Shown: piece by piece, positions 61,389-64,000 of the stretch
How positions within the stretch are numbered: the stretch's first letter is position 1
Layout: the number at the start of each line of letters is the position of its first letter
Assembly (NCBI RefSeq): GCF_900103175.1
Contig: NZ_FNLF01000002.1
Coordinates: forward strand, 310,001 to 374,000
Length of the DNA stretch: 64,000 bases
Source of the DNA: Tsukamurella pulmonis
GTDB lineage: Bacteria; Actinomycetota; Actinomycetes; Mycobacteriales; Mycobacteriaceae
Direction: 5' to 3'
Notes under the pieces: model-generated
The model's input: the letters and a program-made list of their open reading frames with translations, nothing else
What the model was told of the DNA's origin: nothing
The model's database searches: none
Position numbers and translations under genes: made by a program

Positions 61389-62537
61389 GTGAACGATTCT
61401 TGGGTCGAGAACGTAGCCCGGGCAACCGAACTCCGACGTGAACTCCATCGCCGCCCCGAACTCGCCTGGGCGGAGCACACCACCGCCGCGGCCGTGCGCG
61501 CCGAACTCGATGCGATCGGCCTCGCGTGGCGGGCCTGTGCGGACACGGGCACCGTCGTCCGCCTCGCTCCGCAGGCGCCGGGCCGGCACGTCGCGCTGCG
61601 CGCCGACCTCGACGGCATGCCGATCCACGAGGCCACGGGCCTGCCGTACGCCTCCACGATCGAGGGCGTCATGCACGCCTGCGGGCACGACGGCCACACG
61701 GCCGCCCTGCTCGCCGCGGCCCGCTGGTTGCACGCGCACGAGAGCGCCCTCCCCGGGCCGGTGACCCTGCTCTTCCAGCCCGCCGAGGAGGGTGGGCACG
61801 GTGCGCGCGGGATGATCGCCGACGGTGCGCTGGACGGCGTCGACGTCGTCTTCGGCTGGCACAACTGGCCCGGGCTCCCGCTCGGCAGGGCCCTGTGCCC
61901 CGACGGTCCCGTGATGTCGGCGAACGGGACCTTCGAGGTCGAGCTGGTCGGCCGCGGCGGGCACGCGTCGCAGCCCGAGGCCACCCGCGACCCCGTCCTG
62001 GCCGCCGCGGCCGTGGTGGTCGCGCTGCAGCAGGTCGTCGCGCGCCGGACCTCGCCCGCCCAGGCCGCGGTCGTCGCCGTGACCTCCCTGCACGCCGCGA
62101 GTGCCGCCACCGTCACCCCCGACACCGCCTCCCTGGCCGGGAGCGTGCGTGCCGCCGACGACGAGGCCCGTACGCGGATCTTCCGCCTGATCGACGAGAT
62201 CGCCCGGGCCACCGCCACCGCGCACGGGGTCCGCGCCGAGGTGGAGACGACGGTGCGCTACGGCGCCACCGTCAACCATCCGGGCCCGGCGACCGAGCTG
62301 CGCGAGCGACTCACGACGGTGCTCGGCGCAGGCTGGCCCGAGCCCGCCGCCGCGACCCCCGTCCTCGCCTCGGAGGACTTCAGCTACTACCTGCAACGGA
62401 TCCCGGGAGCCTTCACGCTCCTCGGCTCCGGGACCACGGCGCCGCTGCACAGCGCCGAATACGACTTCGACGATGCCCTGCTCGACCCCGCCGCACGCCT
62501 GCTGGTGGGTCTCGCGGGGGCGCCGGAGCCGCCCTGA
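61389..62537 (+). CDS. doeB2: M20-family amidohydrolase, probable N-acetyl-diaminobutyrate deacetylase (DoeB2-like)
   Basis: A 382-aa metallo-amidohydrolase. Metal-binding motifs are MHACGHDGHTAALLAAARWL, PAEEGGHGARGMIADG and the dimerisation-domain RGGHASQPEATRDPVLAAAAVV; the final His is near LHSAEYDFDDALL. The family contains hippurate- and N-acetyl-aminoacid hydrolases. The adjoining diaminobutyrate transaminase and ectoine-hydrolase genes point to deacetylation of N-acetyl-2,4-diaminobutyrate in ectoine breakdown. The GTG at 61389 follows GAGGAGG, which decides against the upstream in-frame ATG. Confidence 0.8.
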   Translation: MNDSWVENVARATELRRELHRRPELAWAEHTTAAAVRAELDAIGLAWRACADTGTVVRLAPQAPGRHVALRADLDGMPIHEATGLPYASTIEGVMHACGHDGHTAALLAAARWLHAHESALPGPVTLLFQPAEEGGHGARGMIADGALDGVDVVFGWHNWPGLPLGRALCPDGPVMSANGTFEVELVGRGGHASQPEATRDPVLAAAAVVVALQQVVARRTSPAQAAVVAVTSLHAASAATVTPDTASLAGSVRAADDEARTRIFRLIDEIARATATAHGVRAEVETTVRYGATVNHPGPATELRERLTTVLGAGWPEPAAATPVLASEDFSYYLQRIPGAFTLLGSGTTAPLHSAEYDFDDALLDPAARLLVGLAGAPEPP

Positions 62538-62570
62538 CCCGAAGAGTCGCACGGAACGAAAGGAATTCGC

Positions 62571-63824
62571 ATGGACACAGCAGCGTTCGAGAACTGGGAA
62601 TCGGAAGTCCGTGGGTACTGCAGGAACTTCCCCACCGTCTTCGCGTCGGCCTCCAACGCGCGGCAGGTGGACGAGGCCGGGAAGAGCTACATCGACTTCT
62701 TCGCCGGCGCGGGCGTGCTCAACTTCGGGCACAACAACCCGAACATGAAGCGCGCCATGATCGATTTCCTCCAATCCGATGGCGTGGCGCACAGCCTCGA
62801 CACCTACACCACCACCAAGCGCGACTTCATCACCCGCTTCCACGACGTGATCCTCGCGCCGCGGGGCATGGACCACCGCATGCAGTTCACAGGGCCCACC
62901 GGCACCAACGCGGTGGAGGCCGCGCTCAAGCTGGCGCGCCTGGCCACCGGCCGCCGCGAGGTGGTCGCGTTCAGCCACGGTTTCCACGGCATGACCCTGG
63001 GCGCGCTCGCCGCCACTGCCAACGACGCCTTCCGGCAGTGGGCGGGCGTCCCGCTGCGTGACGTGGTGCGGCTGCCCTTCGAAACGGCGCCGGGCGGCAA
63101 GACGGCGTTGTCGGACTACGCCGCGGCGCTGGCGGATCCGTCGAGCGGGCACACCGCCCCCGCCGCCTTCCTGGTGGAGGCCGTGCAGGCCGAAGGCGGT
63201 GTCAACGTCGCGAGCGCGGACTGGCTGCACGCCGTGCAGGATCTGGCCCGCGAGAGCGGGGCACTGTTCATCATCGACGACATCCAGGCCGGATGCGGGC
63301 GAACGGGAAGCTATTTCAGCTTCGACGGATACGGGCTGGACCCCGACGTCATCACCCTCGCCAAGGGCCTCGGCGGCTACGGGACACCGATCGCCATGAA
63401 CCTCAACAAGCCCGCCGTCGATGCGCACTGGTCGCCCGGGGCGCACACCGGCACCTTCCGCGGGCAGGGCCTGTCGATGGTGGCCGGCACCGTCGCCCTG
63501 GACTACTTCGCCGACGACGAGTTGATGACGGCCGTCGCCGCGAAGGGCGAGGCGATGCGCGAGCGCCTCGCCGCGATCGCCGCCGCGCACCCGGACCGCG
63601 ACTGGGAGGTGCGGGGCAAGGGCATGATGCAGGCCCTCGACACCGGCGACGGAGCCCTCGCCAAGGCCGTGCAGAAGGAGTGTTTCGACGCCGGACTGCT
63701 CATCGGCCCCTGTGGCAGCGGTGGGCGGGTGCTGAAGTTGATTCCGCCGCTGACCATCCCGGACGAAGACCTGAACGAGGGCCTGGACATCCTCGAGCGC
63801 GCCGTGACGGGGGTGACGCGATGA
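62571..63824 (+). CDS. doeD: Diaminobutyrate-2-oxoglutarate transaminase (EctB/DoeD type)
   Basis: A 417-aa class-III PLP aminotransferase. The diagnostic start RGYCRNFPTVFASASNARQVDEAGKSYIDFFAGAGVLNFGHNNP is the EctB/DoeD pattern. The PLP-binding region has FIIDDIQAGCGRTG, and the lysine is in ITLAKGLGGYG. Between a deacetylase and a DoeA-like hydrolase it most probably converts 2,4-diaminobutyrate to aspartate semialdehyde in ectoine catabolism. An EctB role in synthesis is less likely, as no ectA or ectC is visible. AAAGGA precedes the ATG. The stop overlaps the next start. Confidence 0.88.
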   Translation: MDTAAFENWESEVRGYCRNFPTVFASASNARQVDEAGKSYIDFFAGAGVLNFGHNNPNMKRAMIDFLQSDGVAHSLDTYTTTKRDFITRFHDVILAPRGMDHRMQFTGPTGTNAVEAALKLARLATGRREVVAFSHGFHGMTLGALAATANDAFRQWAGVPLRDVVRLPFETAPGGKTALSDYAAALADPSSGHTAPAAFLVEAVQAEGGVNVASADWLHAVQDLARESGALFIIDDIQAGCGRTGSYFSFDGYGLDPDVITLAKGLGGYGTPIAMNLNKPAVDAHWSPGAHTGTFRGQGLSMVAGTVALDYFADDELMTAVAAKGEAMRERLAAIAAAHPDRDWEVRGKGMMQALDTGDGALAKAVQKECFDAGLLIGPCGSGGRVLKLIPPLTIPDEDLNEGLDILERAVTGVTR

Positions 63825-64000
63825 AGCAGCGCGACGACATGACCTTCCCGCCCGCGGAGTACGAGCGGCGGCTGACCGAGCTGCGCGAGCGGATGGACAA
63901 GCGCGGGCTCGATGCGGTGGTGATCACCGACCCCGAGAACCTGATGTACCTCACCGATTACCAGACCACCGGCTACTCCTTCTTCCAGGCGCTGGTGGTG
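63821..64000 (+). CDS. doeA: Ectoine hydrolase DoeA, N-terminal fragment (runs off the window)
   Basis: The first 60 codons of an M24/creatinase-type protein. FPPAEYERRLTELRERMDKRGLDAVVITDPENLMYLTDYQTTGYSFFQ is the creatinase N-terminal domain pattern found in ectoine hydrolase DoeA. The ATG overlaps the transaminase TGA. The catalytic domain lies outside the window, so a general Xaa-Pro peptidase cannot be ruled out from sequence alone. Confidence 0.75.
   Translation, partial: MKQRDDMTFPPAEYERRLTELRERMDKRGLDAVVITDPENLMYLTDYQTTGYSFFQALVV

Noticed and set aside
1-64000. CRISPR arrays, tRNA/rRNA genes, insertion sequences
   Set aside because: No regularly spaced repeats, no cloverleaf-like or rRNA segments and no transposase reading frames were found by eye.

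Overview
The window looks like chromosome of a high-G+C, mycolic-acid-containing actinobacterium (order Mycobacteriales). Visible hallmarks are three tandem Emb arabinosyltransferases, AftA, and the DprE1/DprE2 pair that makes decaprenylphosphoryl-arabinose. The absence of mycobacterial neighbours, the very high G+C and the ectoine/betaine genes make a Tsukamurella-like organism my best guess. The genus is inference, because no rRNA or tRNA lies in the window.

Region 1 (1-about 16.6 kb) is an accessory island of visibly lower G+C. Its genes carry Shine-Dalgarno sequences and overlap in ATGA/TGATG junctions. It starts with a cysteine-synthase-like enzyme coupled to an MFS transporter. A copper-type two-component system follows (His/Met-rich sensor loop), then a Met/His-rich lipoprotein and a lipoprotein multicopper oxidase. 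Next come a thioredoxin-like lipoprotein, CcdA, apolipoprotein N-acyltransferase and a second TlpA-like protein, then a lipoprotein L,D-transpeptidase, an Lgt-like membrane protein, a small membrane protein with a CPLCNK motif, an M56 metalloprotease, a BlaI-family repressor and an NlpC/P60 hydrolase. Six copies of a 21-bp operator (consensus ACTACTA-N7-TAGTAGT) precede four of the transcription units, including blaI itself. A second motif (TCAAGATT-N3-TCAAGA) stands before both the response-regulator gene and blaI. Together they describe a two-regulator circuit for copper handling, envelope thiol redox, lipoprotein maturation and wall remodelling. This is the most novel-looking system in the window.

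Region 2 (16.6-34.3 kb) is chromosomal. It holds a DinB-like protein, an Lrp/AsnC regulator divergent from a SnoaL protein and an NCS1 permease, an unknown Ala-rich membrane-anchored protein, TetR and DUF1345 genes. HelR (rifamycin-resistance RNA polymerase motor) follows with a rifamycin-associated element upstream, then a four-gene OpuC-type osmoprotectant ABC transporter, a cysteine dioxygenase-rhodanese fusion, ABM and AIM24 proteins, a BCCT transporter and a carboxylesterase.

Region 3 (34.3-59.1 kb) carries the arabinan locus on the minus strand: dprE1-dprE2-aftA and embC-embA-embB. About 10.7 kb of unrelated genes separates the two halves. These include an ImmA/IrrE-membrane protein-EspR-like cluster, aroQ, the biotin uptake operon bioYMN with divergent BioQ and its operator, a phosphoesterase, an iron-siderophore binding lipoprotein behind a probable IdeR box, an SDR, and a small sigma-region-4-like protein cotranscribed with a lipoprotein.

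Region 4 (59.1-64 kb) has a TetR regulator and acyl-CoA dehydrogenase around a palindromic operator, a second small sigma-region-4-like protein, and the start of an ectoine catabolism operon (DoeB2-like deacetylase, diaminobutyrate transaminase, and the beginning of DoeA). It fits the compatible-solute uptake genes of region 2. Many chromosomal genes appear leaderless (TANNNT, 6-7 nt, start codon). No intergenic stretch exceeds 300 bases.
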